Both the position numbers and the translations under genes were made by a program. Under the pieces are notes generated by a model. That model searched no databases, was not told the origin of the DNA, and saw only the letters and a list, made by a program, of their open reading frames with translations. From Burkholderiaceae bacterium (GTDB lineage: Bacteria > Pseudomonadota > Gammaproteobacteria > Burkholderiales > Burkholderiaceae_C), in assembly GCA_024235855.1 (NCBI GenBank), contig JACKLN010000008.1, positions 124,001-188,000 on the forward strand: a stretch of 64,000 bases of DNA, in the 5' to 3' direction. Positions 16,649 to 24,395 of the stretch are shown in pieces. Within the stretch, counting starts at the first letter, position 1. Each line of letters starts with the position of its first letter.

Positions 16649-16930
16649 ATGCGCACAACCCAGCAGTTCAGCATCACCCTGCCCCACGAGATGGCCGAAG
16701 CCGTGCGGGCCAAGGTGGCCGCCGGCGAGTACGCCACCGAGAGCGAGGTGATCCGCGACGGGCTGCGCGTGCTGCTGGCGCGCGACCGCGCGGTCGAGGA
16801 CTGGCTGCGCAAGGATGTCGCCTCGGCCTACGACGCGCTGAAGTCCGACCCATCGCGTGCGCTGGGCGTCGGGGCCGTCAAGGCGCGGCTGGCCGCGGTG
16901 CACCAGAAGAAGGCCTCGCGTCGGGGCTGA
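16649..16930 (+). CDS. parD: ParD-like antitoxin
   Basis: This 93-residue type II antitoxin has an N-terminal ribbon-helix-helix domain, TTQQFSITLPHEMAEAVRAK then GEYATESEVIRDGLRVLLAR, which binds DNA and represses its own operon. The C-terminal half is charged and would wrap around the toxin. ATG 16,649 gives the usual N-terminus; TTG 16,628 is an alternative with seven extra residues. The stop codon overlaps the start of the toxin gene, as is normal for such pairs. Confidence 0.88.
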   Translation: MRTTQQFSITLPHEMAEAVRAKVAAGEYATESEVIRDGLRVLLARDRAVEDWLRKDVASAYDALKSDPSRALGVGAVKARLAAVHQKKASRRG

Positions 16931-17244
16931 GGCCTTACCGGGTCGTCTACACGCCGGAGTCCAGCGACCAGCTCGCCGCCCTGCTGCTGCACATCGCCCA
17001 GCGCGCGTCGGTGGCCGTGGCCGTGCGCTACACCGATGCCGTGATCGCCACCTGCGAGCGCCTGGCCCTGTTCCCGATGCGCGGGGTGCCGCGCGAGGAC
17101 ATCCGCCCCGGGTTGAGGGTCACGCACCACCGCGGCCGCACCATCATCGCGTACGGCGTTGACGCCTCGGCACGGGAAGTCGCCGTGCTCGGCGTGTTCC
17201 ACGGTGGGCAGGACTACGGCGTTGTCCTCGCCGCTGAGACCTGA
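16927..17244 (+). CDS. parE: ParE-like toxin, probable CTG start
   Basis: A RelE/ParE-superfamily toxin of about 105 residues; ParE toxins poison DNA gyrase. The sequence starts LRPYRVVYTPESSDQLAALL and contains GVPREDIRPGLRV, the family's RPGLR loop, then GRTIIAYGVD and VLGVFHGGQDY at the end. No ATG, GTG or TTG exists in this frame near the expected start; the frame upstream is only the shadow of parD. The best start is CTG 16,927, which overlaps the parD stop (CTGA) and aligns with the usual M-R-P-Y beginning. Translation would depend on coupling to parD. Confidence 0.82.
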   Translation: MRPYRVVYTPESSDQLAALLLHIAQRASVAVAVRYTDAVIATCERLALFPMRGVPREDIRPGLRVTHHRGRTIIAYGVDASAREVAVLGVFHGGQDYGVVLAAET

Positions 17245-17359
17245 CGCCCGGCGCACGGCCTCGATGACCGGGCGCCAGGCCCCGCGCTCGCCGGCCCACG
17301 CGAAGCGCAGGCCGGCGAGCGCGGGACGGACTCCACCGTCCCGCTGCTCCGGCGGCCGA

Positions 17360-18235
17360 TCAGCCCTTGAGCTTGCGCATCTCCTCGGCGAGCATCCACA
17401 GCGCCCGGTTCAGGCTCACGCCGCGGTCGATGCTGCCTACAGCCCGCGTGTGTTGCCGCCGCCCATGTGGCGAGCGACTGGGCAGGCCACCGCGGATCAC
17501 GTTCTCCTGCACGCGCTGGAAGGTGTGCCACAGGCTGTGCCCCAGGTCCTCGGGCCGACGGGCCTGCGTCAGCTGCTCGGCGGTCACCGGTGCCGGCACG
17601 TGCCCGCCGCCCTGCTCCACCGTCTGTTCCCCGAAACGCAGCGCCAGCGCCGCGGTCGCGAAAGCCCGTTCTTCCGGCGGCGCCAGCTCCACGGCCTTCA
17701 TCGCCTCGGCGTGCGCGTCCACCGCCTCGAACTCGTCGAGCACGCGGAAGGCGCCCTCGATGACCTCGCCCTGCACGTTGCCCTTGTGCGGGATGCGGAT
17801 GTCGTCGACCACGTCGCCCACCACCAGGCCGTTGCAGCAGACGAAGCGGAACATGCCGGCGAGCATCTGGTAGCTGCTGGCGCCGTCGTGGCTGTTGATG
17901 AGGATGATCTCGTGCGCCTCGGGCCGGGTCTGCAGCGCGCCGGCGCGGTCGCGCGCGTGGCGCATGCGGATCATGTGCTTGGTGTACTCGGCCTTGCCCT
18001 CGATGCGGCTGGCGCCCTGGGCCACCATGAAGGGCTCGAAGCCTTCCTTGCGCAGGCCGCGCAGCACGTCGATGGTGGGGATGTAGGTGTAGCGCTCGGA
18101 GCGGCTGACATGCTTGCCGGCGGCGAAGATGGACGGCGCGGCGGCGCGCATCTGGTCTTCGGTGAGTGGTTCGTTGCCACGCAGGGTGCGGGTGTTGCGG
18201 GCGAAACGGGTGGCCAGGGTCGGGGTCGTGTGCAT
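17360..18235 (-). CDS. DUF932 plasmid/phage-type protein
   Basis: This 291-residue protein of the DUF932 family is frequent on conjugative plasmids and phages and has no proven function. Recognisable parts are RYTYIPTIDVLRGLRKEGFE near residue 50, HEIILINSHDGASSYQMLAG at about 110, FRFVCCNGLVVGD and RIPHKGNV. The start at 18,235 has AAGGAG eight bases before it; the frame is open further but is then low-complexity. The ssb gene lies 47 bases upstream on the same strand, so they are likely co-transcribed. It converges with parE (115-base gap). Its leader is nearly the same as that of a chromosomal SDR domain at 58,235. Confidence 0.8.
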   Translation of the reverse strand: MHTTPTLATRFARNTRTLRGNEPLTEDQMRAAAPSIFAAGKHVSRSERYTYIPTIDVLRGLRKEGFEPFMVAQGASRIEGKAEYTKHMIRMRHARDRAGALQTRPEAHEIILINSHDGASSYQMLAGMFRFVCCNGLVVGDVVDDIRIPHKGNVQGEVIEGAFRVLDEFEAVDAHAEAMKAVELAPPEERAFATAALALRFGEQTVEQGGGHVPAPVTAEQLTQARRPEDLGHSLWHTFQRVQENVIRGGLPSRSPHGRRQHTRAVGSIDRGVSLNRALWMLAEEMRKLKG

Positions 18236-18282
18236 GGTGGACTCCTTGCGGTGTTCGGTGGTGGTGCTCGGGGCTGTGGGCG

Positions 18283-18768
18283 TCATGGCTTCGCGCCCAG
18301 CCGGCCGGGGGAGCGGCTGCCACGGGCAGCAGGCGCGCCACCGGCTGCGCCGCCTGGCGCCGTGGCGGCACCCTGCTCCTGCGCGTTCATCTCCGCCACG
18401 AAGGCCTGGCGCCCTTCCCGCGCCTCCCGCTCGGCGCGGGTGTCGAGGTAGTCGACCTCGTCGGCCGTGAAGTCCAGGCCGTAGACAGTGGCGCCGTCCT
18501 TTTCGTAGCGGTGATTGCGCACCCAGCCCACGACGTTGACGTGCGAGCCGGTGCCGAGGTACCGCGCCGCGTTCTCGGCCTGCTTGCCCCACACCGTCCA
18601 CTGGAGGGACGTGGGCTCGTCCTCGCGGGCATCACCGGTGCCGCGGCGGGTGTTGCTGATGGCGATGAAGACGGCGCGCGCGATCTTGCCGTCGCGGCCT
18701 TCGACCATGTCGTGGCGCACGGGCCCGGCGAGGTGGGCGTTGCGCTGGATCACCTGGATGACAGCCAT
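18283..18768 (-). CDS. ssb: Single-stranded DNA-binding protein (plasmid type)
   Basis: A 161-residue SSB-like protein with an OB fold. The pattern NAHLAGPVRHDMVEG, AVFIAISNTRRG, SLQWTVWGKQAENAARYLGTGSHVNVVGWVRNHRY follows the SSB core; the tail is Ala/Gly/Pro-rich. The last residues are RLGAKP, not the acidic DDDIPF tip of housekeeping SSB, so it may not recruit the usual partner enzymes. It probably protects the incoming strand during transfer. AAGGAG lies seven bases before the ATG. A perfect tandem 9-base repeat lies just upstream (18,781-18,798). Confidence 0.82.
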   Translation of the reverse strand: MAVIQVIQRNAHLAGPVRHDMVEGRDGKIARAVFIAISNTRRGTGDAREDEPTSLQWTVWGKQAENAARYLGTGSHVNVVGWVRNHRYEKDGATVYGLDFTADEVDYLDTRAEREAREGRQAFVAEMNAQEQGAATAPGGAAGGAPAARGSRSPGRLGAKP

Positions 18769-18780
18769 GGGGCTTCTCCT

Positions 18781-18798
18781 TGCACAGAGTGCACAGAG
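18781..18798. repeat. Tandem 9-base repeat in the ssb leader
   Basis: TGCACAGAG occurs twice head to tail directly upstream of the ssb ribosome site (read as CTCTGTGCA twice on the coding strand). The octamer GCACAGAG also occurs at 14,786-14,793 (before the stbA-like gene) and 15,437-15,444 (before stbB). It could be a regulator site shared by backbone genes. Confidence 0.4.
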
Positions 18799-18982
18799 CG
18801 GTCAGCCGGGCCCGGATCCGGCACCCTGAAAACTGATCCTCTCGCTTGGCTCTCCTCGCTCCCGCCCACGGGCGGGCGGGGGGTGGGCAATGCCCCTTCC
18901 CTCACGGGCAAGGGGTGGGGGATGGGTGGTGTGAACCGCAGCCCAGGCGGTGCGCCGCTGTCCCGGCCCACCGCTTGAAGAT

Positions 18983-19027
18983 CCCCCCACAAGTCCCCCT
19001 CACCCCAGGACGGGGGCTTGTGGGGGG
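18983..19027. repeat. 16-base inverted repeat (strong hairpin)
   Basis: CCCCCCACAAGTCCCC (18,983-18,998) pairs with GGGGGCTTGTGGGGGG (19,012-19,027), 15 of 16 exact with one G-U pair, around a 13-base loop. It is not followed by a T run in either direction, so a simple intrinsic terminator is unlikely. It may be a replication, transfer or attenuation structure, or a remnant of an inserted palindromic element. Confidence 0.6.
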
Positions 19028-19687
19028 AGCGCGGTGGGCCGCGTGGCGCAGGGCTGCAGCCCGAGGCCGGCGGACGACGCGGCCGGCATGACGGCGAAGC
19101 AGGCGTGCCGGGTGCCGTGCAAGCCGGCCACAACGGACACGCCCCGTGGCGGCACCGCGGCCGGCGTGCCAACAAGCGCAGCGACTGGCGCAACGGGCGA
19201 GCCGCGGGGCGCAGATCAGGCCAAAGGCCAGCGGCCCGGCTCCGGGCGTGGCGGGTGACCGGGGTGGCGTTCGGGCCGAGCGAGCACCGAGCGCAGCGAC
19301 CTGCGAGCCGGCCGGATCGCCAGGCGGGCGTCTGTCCTGCGCAGCAGGACGGACAGGGAAGCCCGCTGATCCCCGGGCACGGGAAAGGGCCGCAGCAAGG
19401 TGACTGCCGGCCCCGCCGGCCTGACCGTGTTGCGTCAGGGGCGGAAGCCCGTCAGGGGCGAGACGCCGGCACCCCGTTGGCTCGACGCGTAGCGCGACGG
19501 CCCGGCCCCGCACCGCGGGGAGACGCCCAGGCCCACCAAGACCTGGCATCTGCCACAGCGCCATCACCGACGGCGAGCCCGCCAGCCACCCCAGCCACCC
19601 CAACTGCAACGGCGCGGCAGCAGCACGCCTCGGCTACATCCACCCGGACACCCCGCCCTCGACCAGACCACACACCACAATGACGGC

Positions 19688-20200
19688 ATGCGCCACGCCG
19701 ATGCGCCCCGGGTGCTCTTCGACTTCACCGACCCGGCAGCCACCAACCCCTGGGCGCCCATCGACGACCGCGTGATGGGCGGCGCATCACACAGCCATCT
19801 CCGCCACGACCCGGCCGGCCACGCCGTTTTCGAGGGCACCGTCTCGCTCGAGCGCAACGGCGGCTTTGCGTCCGTGCGCTCGGCACCCGGCAACCTCGGC
19901 CGACCCGGTGCATGGTCGTGCCTCCTCGACGTGCGCGGCGACGCCCGGCGCTTCAAGCTCAACCTGCTGACCGAGGACAGCTTCGACACCCTGAACTACC
20001 AGGCGATCTTCACCCCCGACCCGATCCACTGGCAGACGCTGCACCTGCCCTTGAGCGGCTTCCGCCCCACCTTCCGCGGACGCGAGGTGCCCGGCGCGCC
20101 AGCGCTGGCACCTGAACGCATCCGCCAGGTCGGCCTCATGACCGCCGAACGCCAGGCCGGCACCTTCGCACTGGCCATCCGGCGCATCGCCCTCGCGTGA
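19688..20200 (+). CDS. CIA30-family protein
   Basis: This 170-residue protein resembles the CIA30 family (complex I intermediate-associated protein 30 fold, a jelly-roll). Typical blocks are WAPIDDRVMGGASHS, NGGFASVRSAPG, KLNLLTEDSFDTLNYQAIF and the final QVGLMTAERQAGTFALAIRRI. In bacteria these are stand-alone proteins of unclear function, sometimes linked to carbohydrate-like binding. No signal peptide is seen. It converges on a radC-like gene with a strong hairpin between. It is cargo of the island rather than transfer machinery. Confidence 0.8.
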   Translation: MRHADAPRVLFDFTDPAATNPWAPIDDRVMGGASHSHLRHDPAGHAVFEGTVSLERNGGFASVRSAPGNLGRPGAWSCLLDVRGDARRFKLNLLTEDSFDTLNYQAIFTPDPIHWQTLHLPLSGFRPTFRGREVPGAPALAPERIRQVGLMTAERQAGTFALAIRRIALA

Positions 20201-20222
20201 GCGCCCGCGGGACCACCAGGAC

Positions 20223-20248
20223 AGCGGAGTGCCTCCCGGCACTCCGCT
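20223..20248. terminator. Hairpin between convergent CIA30 and radC genes
   Basis: AGCGGAGTGCC (20,223-20,233) and GGCACTCCGCT (20,238-20,248) form a perfect 11-base stem with a TCCC loop, exactly in the 54-base gap between two convergent genes. No T run follows on either strand. Position suggests a bidirectional terminator or mRNA 3'-end protector. Confidence 0.65.
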
Positions 20249-20254
20249 GCGGCC

Positions 20255-20770
20255 CTACAGCAGGCCGCGCTCCGCGAAACTGCACACCTCCGCACCAGCG
20301 ATCACGAAGTGGTCGAGCACCCGCACGTCCACCAGCGCCAGCGTGGTCTTGAGCGTCTGCGTCAGGTACTCGTCCGCCCGGCTCGGCGCCACAGCGCCCG
20401 ACGGGTGGTTGTGCGCCAGGATCACCGCGGCCGCATTGAGCGCCAGCGCTTCCTTGACGACCTCGCGCGGATAGACCGAGGTCTGAGACACCGTGCCGCG
20501 GAACATCTGCCGCAGCGCGATGATGCGGTGCTGCGCATCGAGGAACAGCACGCAGAAGACCTCGTGCTCCAGCCCACCGAGCTCCAGGCGCAGGTGGTCC
20601 TTGACCGCCTGCGGCGACGACATCGTCGCGCCGCGCCGCACGCGCCGGGCCAGCACGCGCCGCGCATGGCACAGCACCTCTTCGGGACTCGCCGGGCGGT
20701 ACTGGCCATCGACATCGCGGACCAGCAGCGAATCGGACGCACGAACGGCAGGGATGGCGGAAACAGACAT
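20255..20770 (-). CDS. radC: RadC-family JAB-domain protein
   Basis: This 171-residue RadC-like protein carries the JAMM metal site AHNHPSGAVAPSRAD (H-x-H...S...D) at about 133-147, and HEVFCVLFLDAQHRIIALRQ upstream. It lacks the helix-hairpin-helix N-terminus of the chromosomal RadC, as is usual for mobile-element copies. Despite the name, these proteins have no proven role in DNA repair; a nuclease or anti-restriction role has been suggested. Start ATG 20,770 has GGAG upstream; the frame is open to 20,818, but that part is not conserved-looking. It lies on the island and converges with the CIA30-like gene. Confidence 0.85.
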   Translation of the reverse strand: MSVSAIPAVRASDSLLVRDVDGQYRPASPEEVLCHARRVLARRVRRGATMSSPQAVKDHLRLELGGLEHEVFCVLFLDAQHRIIALRQMFRGTVSQTSVYPREVVKEALALNAAAVILAHNHPSGAVAPSRADEYLTQTLKTTLALVDVRVLDHFVIAGAEVCSFAERGLL

Positions 20771-21125
20771 GACGGACTCCGGTGTGTCGGGCGGGATTGC
20801 CCGAGACCGGAGCACCACGGCGCAGCGCAGCCGTCAGGGTTCGAAGACGGCTGCAGGCCGCAAGCGCGAGCCATGGCGAGTGCGCAGACCTTGACGGCGA
20901 GAACGACGTGGTAGCGTGGGTCGAACAGGCAAGCCCCTCTCCGCAGACCACCACTCCTCTTCGTCCAACACTTTTGCGGACGGTCTTGCTCAAACCTCCT
21001 CGCGCGTGCACGACGGGGCGGTCGAAGCACCCGCCCCGACATCGCCGCCCCCCTGGTTCCACGTCGACACGAAGCGCCGACGCGGCTAGCCTTCGCGCCA
21101 GTCGACGCATCCCGGAGCGCACGCC
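20771..21125. other. 355-base intergenic region, no gene recognised
   Basis: This is the divergent region between radC (minus) and the phosphatase-like gene (plus). TTGACG at 20,891-20,896 with TAGCGT 15 bases later is only a weak promoter candidate. No RNA gene or clear repeat was seen. Confidence 0.4.
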
Positions 21126-22097
21126 ATGCCCATCTCGGTCGGCACGTTCAACCTCAACAACCTGTTCTCGCGCTACAACTTCCAGGCGGAGATCGCGGCG
21201 CTGCCACCCCATGACGCCGGCGGCATCGAACTGACGTTTTCCCAGGGCGATGTGCAGGCGCGCACCTTCGAGGGTCGCCTGGTCAAGGCCAAGGACGCCG
21301 GCGAAACGGCAGAGATCGCACGACGCATCCGCGAGATGAACGTCGACGTGCTGGCGGTGCAGGAGGTCGAGCATGTCGAGATCCTGCGTGCCTTCAACCG
21401 GGACCACCTCGGCGGGCTGTACGCCCACATGGCCCTGGTGGAGGGCAACGACCCGCGGATGATCGACGTCGGCTTCCTGTCCAAGCTGCCGCTGGGGCCC
21501 ATCGTCTCGCACCAGACCGCCACCCACCCGGAGGAGCCGCAGAAACGGGTGTTCGGCCGCGACCTGCTGGCCGTGCGCGTGCTGGACCCCGATGGCCACA
21601 AGCTGCTGGCCATCTACAACACGCACCTGAAGAGTCACTTCGTGCCCCATGACGAAGACCCGGTCGAAGGCGCGGCCCGGGCAAACGCACGCCGGCGGCG
21701 GCAGGCAGAGACCATTGCCCGCATCCTGTCGGCCGAGGAGCGACGGGGTGCGAAGTTCGTGCTCCTCGGCGACATGAACGATCCGCCGGACAGCCCGTTC
21801 CTAGCCCCGATGCTGGAGGTCGACGGCGATCCGCTGGTCAACGCGCTGGCCGCCGCGGTCGAGACGAGGCCCGCCAAAGCCGAGACGCCAGGCCAGGGCC
21901 CGGGACCGGCCAGCCCCGTCTGGACCCACCGCTTCAACCCGCCCGGGGCGAAGCCGCCGCGCTACGAACTGTTCGACCAGGTGTGGCTCTCCAGCGCGCT
22001 GGCGCCCAAGCTGCTGTCAGCGCACATCGACCGGCGGACCCGGCACGGCGGCGATGGCTCGGACCACGACCCTGCATGGGTGGTGCTGGACCTGTGA
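21126..22097 (+). CDS. Endonuclease/exonuclease/phosphatase (EEP) family protein
   Basis: This 323-residue protein has an EEP fold (DNase I-like metal phosphoesterase). Motifs are GTFNLNNLFSRYNF (Asn metal site), NVDVLAVQEVE (Glu), AIYNTHLKSH (His), VLLGDMNDPPDSP (Asp and Asn) and GSDHDPAWVVLDL at the C-terminus (SDH). All catalytic residues appear present. The substrate could be DNA, RNA or a phospholipid; the sequence does not decide. No signal peptide is visible, so it should be cytoplasmic. It is monocistronic by position. It may be island cargo linked to defence, but nothing nearby proves that. Confidence 0.85.
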   Translation: MPISVGTFNLNNLFSRYNFQAEIAALPPHDAGGIELTFSQGDVQARTFEGRLVKAKDAGETAEIARRIREMNVDVLAVQEVEHVEILRAFNRDHLGGLYAHMALVEGNDPRMIDVGFLSKLPLGPIVSHQTATHPEEPQKRVFGRDLLAVRVLDPDGHKLLAIYNTHLKSHFVPHDEDPVEGAARANARRRRQAETIARILSAEERRGAKFVLLGDMNDPPDSPFLAPMLEVDGDPLVNALAAAVETRPAKAETPGQGPGPASPVWTHRFNPPGAKPPRYELFDQVWLSSALAPKLLSAHIDRRTRHGGDGSDHDPAWVVLDL

Positions 22098-22412
22098 CCA
22101 TCCCAAGGCCACAGCGACGAGGCCTGGCCAGACACCGTTACGCACGCAGACAAGGGAACTGCCGGCCGCCATCACGCAGAACGGGCACCGACCGGCAAGG
22201 TGGCTGGAAGTTCCGGCCATATGGGCGAGATGGCTTGCGGCACTCATGGCGGACATGCGGATGCCGTTGACCCCCGGTCGGTGGGGGCACTGGAGCCTGC
22301 AGCGTCATTCAGCGACCTGCATACCTCAAGGCACGGCGAAGGGGAGTCCCACCCACGAACGCCATGGCGGGTGGGTGACTGCGTCCCGATGTGGAATCAT
22401 GACCCGACGCGC
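22098..22412. other. 315-base intergenic region, nothing recognised
   Basis: Frames here are short and overlap in several phases without family resemblance. No hairpin with a T run, no repeats and no RNA gene were recognised. Confidence 0.4.
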
Positions 22413-22673
22413 ATGGACAAGACAAAGCGACTCACCCAAGCCACTGCGGACTTCCGCGACACCCTGGAGGCGGCGGCCCTCCTGGGGCGGCTGACGCCGC
22501 TCTTCGCGCGCATCGAGCCCGGCGAAGTCCTGCCTCCGGCGACGGGCCCGTACAAGGCCGCGCTGCACTACGAGCACCCGTGGCACGGTGCCGGCACACC
22601 GCTCTTCCGCGCGGAATCGGCCTTCATTGCCGCGCTCGAGGACTGGCGCTCGCAGCCCTGGTACCCGCGCTGA
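22413..22673 (+). CDS. Hypothetical protein, 86 aa
   Basis: I do not recognise this protein. From ATG 22,413 it reads MDKTKRLTQATADFRDTLEA, then an LGRLTPLFARIEPGEVLPP stretch, and ends in ALEDWRSQPWYPR. It is soluble, mixed helical and has GC-rich third positions, which supports coding. The frame is open upstream to 22,200, but that part reads like noise. No partner gene is adjacent. Confidence 0.45.
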   Translation: MDKTKRLTQATADFRDTLEAAALLGRLTPLFARIEPGEVLPPATGPYKAALHYEHPWHGAGTPLFRAESAFIAALEDWRSQPWYPR

Positions 22674-22980
22674 TGCTGGGCGGTCAGCCTGGCCGCCCGA
22701 ACACCTTCGCCCCCGGTTGCCCGTGGAAGCCCCTGGGCATGCCAGGCTGAACGCCCGGGTCAGTCTTCGGTCGGCACAGGCCTCGCGGCGTCAGCGTTCG
22801 ATGGGCGCGGCCCCCTGCGGGGAACGCGTCAACCGGACATGTCGACGTTCCGTGGTTTCGGCGACACGATCCAGAGGCCATGTACGTCGCGGCGACAGGT
22901 GACGACAGTCTGACGGCCTGGTCCTCGCTCATCATCGGGCCCGAAACATCCCGCGGCCCGGGGCAGCGCCCCAGATGGCC
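22674..22980. other. 307-base intergenic region, nothing recognised
   Basis: No protein-like frame, repeat or RNA structure was recognised between the small hypothetical gene and the damaged minus-strand gene. Confidence 0.4.
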
Positions 22981-23282
22981 TCATCTGAAGGGCTTGCGCA
23001 CAGCGGCCTCTTCGGCCTCCAGGTAGTCGAAGATCTCGTCGAAGGCCGCCTGCCGGCGCTGCCGGCCGCTGGGGCCGCTCAGTGCTGCCGGGCAGGGAGC
23101 GAACCCCGGGGGGGGGGGGGCGTCGAGTGACGGGATTGCGGTAGCCGCATGAGCCAAGACCTCGTGTTCGAGGATCTCGGCCTCGCGCCAGTCCGCGTTG
23201 GCCAGGCGCGGGTAGCGATCCGCTGCGATCAGGCGGTGGACAACTTCGCGGACGGTGAGGGGTTGCTCTGCCGTTCCGTCAC
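22981..23282 (-). pseudogene. Damaged small gene crossed by a G13 run
   Basis: On the minus strand an open frame from a stop at 23,305 to the TGA at 22,981 has good protein character: LTVREVVHRLIAADRYPRLA near the start and RQRRQAAFDEIFDYLEAEEA at the end. No ATG, GTG or TTG opens it at the expected place. Yet a GTG overlapping the stop of the GNAT toxin gene (GTGA, 23,279-23,282) begins a frame that stops after 17 codons, out of phase by one base. A one-base loss near the start, or a sequence error, would explain this. The middle encodes a proline run at a 13-base homopolymer, itself a site prone to length change. The family is not recognised. By position it would be the third gene of the tacAT operon. 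Confidence 0.5.
23108..23120. repeat. 13-base homopolymer of G
   Basis: Thirteen consecutive G residues (C on the coding strand of the damaged gene). At this length the count reads in phase with both flanking protein-like parts. Such runs slip during replication and also during sequencing. Confidence 0.9.
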
Positions 23283-23791
23283 CCCAACACGCTGGCCACG
23301 GTCTTCATCGGCAGGTACAGCCGCCGCTCGTTGCTCTGCAGCGGGGTGAAGTCGAAGTGCTTGTAGAACGCCGCCGCCGCCTCGTCCTTGGCGTCGACCA
23401 CGACGGCCATGGCGGCGATCTCGGCGGCATGCGTCAGGCTGCGCCTCAGGGCATCCATGAGCAGGAACGCTCCCCTGCCCTGCCCCTTCAGCCGCTCGTG
23501 CACTGCCAGGCGGCCGATGAGGGTGACGGGGAGCTGCGGGTAGCGTGGCAGCTTCCTGGCGAGCTCGGGCGCGATGTCGCCGATCTGGATCATGGCGGCT
23601 GACAACGTGTAGTAGCCCAGCACCGCCTGGTCCGGCGGCGCGGTCATCACGAAGGGGGCTGCGACGTGCTTGTCGGCGTCCTGGCGGGCCTGCTGCTTCA
23701 GGTAGACGTCGAGGGCGGCAGTGCCGCACTGAAAGCCGGTGCGGTCGTGGTGCTTGGCGAGGGGCTCGATGGTCGGTGCGGCGGCAGACAC
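23279..23791 (-). CDS. tacT: GNAT acetyltransferase toxin (TacT-like)
   Basis: This 170-residue GNAT enzyme is of the toxin type that acetylates charged tRNA and blocks translation. The acetyl-CoA loop is visible as VTLIGRLAVHERLKGQGRGAF (R/Q-x-x-G-x-G/A) and the N-terminus HHDRTGFQCGTAALDVYLKQQARQD matches the family. A C-terminal AAAAFYKHFDFTPL segment holds the usual tyrosine. The start is GTG 23,791, seven bases after the antitoxin stop. With the upstream DUF1778 gene it forms a classic TacAT pair. Its own stop overlaps a GTG that would begin the damaged downstream gene. Confidence 0.9.
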   Translation of the reverse strand: MSAAAPTIEPLAKHHDRTGFQCGTAALDVYLKQQARQDADKHVAAPFVMTAPPDQAVLGYYTLSAAMIQIGDIAPELARKLPRYPQLPVTLIGRLAVHERLKGQGRGAFLLMDALRRSLTHAAEIAAMAVVVDAKDEAAAAFYKHFDFTPLQSNERRLYLPMKTVASVLG

Positions 23792-23798
23792 GGGCTTT

Positions 23799-24098
23799 CT
23801 AGAGCCCCAACTGCTGCTTGTAGGCCTTTGCCGCCGTCTGCAGGCGCTTGCTCGGTGCCGGCGGGTTGAGCAGCGTCTTCACGAAGGCCGTCTGCTCCGC
23901 CTGGGTCAGGCGGATGCTCTCGTGCTCCTGGATGACCTTGGTGGCCGCTTCCTGGGCGCTCGCGACCACGAACTCGCTCAGCGTGCGGCCGGAAAGCATG
24001 GCTGCGCGCTGGAGCAGGCTCTTCTGCGTGCGAGAGACGCGCGCCTCAAGGCGGGCGCCGCGCTCAGCGGTCAAAACATCCGTACTCTGGTTGGCCAT
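23799..24098 (-). CDS. tacA: DUF1778 antitoxin (TacA-like)
   Basis: This 99-residue ribbon-helix-helix antitoxin has GARLEARVSRTQKSLLQRAA then LSGRTLSEFVVASAQEAATK in the DNA-binding half, and a C-terminal arm, RLTQAEQTAFVKTLLNPP, that would cover the toxin active site. ATG 24,098 has a strong AGGAGG site; the frame is open to 24,155, but that stretch covers the promoter. It is first in the operon and is expected to repress it through the palindrome at 24,134-24,150. Confidence 0.9.
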   Translation of the reverse strand: MANQSTDVLTAERGARLEARVSRTQKSLLQRAAMLSGRTLSEFVVASAQEAATKVIQEHESIRLTQAEQTAFVKTLLNPPAPSKRLQTAAKAYKQQLGL

Positions 24099-24126
24099 GA
24101 TCGGCCTCCTGTGGGTTCGAGGTCTG

Positions 24127-24155
24127 CTTCTAGCGTACGTCATTTGTACGGACAA
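24127..24155 (-). promoter_or_regulatory. tacAT promoter with operator between -35 and -10
   Basis: Read on the minus strand, TTGTCC (24,155-24,150) and TAGAAG (24,132-24,127) are spaced by 17 bases, with AGGAGG and the tacA ATG downstream. The inverted repeat CGTAC-N7-GTACG (24,134-24,150) fills the spacer, so a bound antitoxin or antitoxin-toxin complex would block RNA polymerase. Seen in sequence; the autoregulatory role follows from the family. Confidence 0.6.
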
Positions 24156-24395
24156 CGCAAGAAGAGCGCATTCCTTGCCTCGCGATCCCAGAGAACGGAC
24201 TCGACGCGGAACCGCCTTTGTCCTTCTTCACCAGGCGCACGGCTTGTTCAAGCTTCGGTGTCCAGGAGAGGACTCGGACTTGCATGGCTGTTGGATGGCC
24301 ATCGGCTCGCGACCAAGCACATCGTGCAGCCGCTTCAGTTCGGCCCGTCTACACATTCGCGGAGCCAGCCCTCAGTCGGCAGACCCTGCCTTGGC

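Larger units (their letters stand above)
18769..19687. other. 919-base GC-rich non-coding region with hairpins and repeats
   Basis: No credible gene is found between ssb (minus) and the CIA30-like gene (plus). The region holds a tandem repeat TGCACAGAG x2 (18,781-18,798), a long hairpin (18,983-19,027), two direct copies of GTCAGGGGCG (19,434-19,443 and 19,451-19,460) and many short GC palindromes. Long frames such as 19,018-19,683 are Arg/Ala/Gly-rich artefacts of GC content. Divergent promoters must lie here. A replication or single-strand origin is possible, but no iteron array or DnaA box was recognised. Confidence 0.5.

Noticed and set aside
19018..19683. Possible 221-residue plus-strand gene beside ssb
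   Set aside because: Arg/Ala/Gly-rich with no hydrophobic core; several phases are open together because of GC content. Treated as non-coding.
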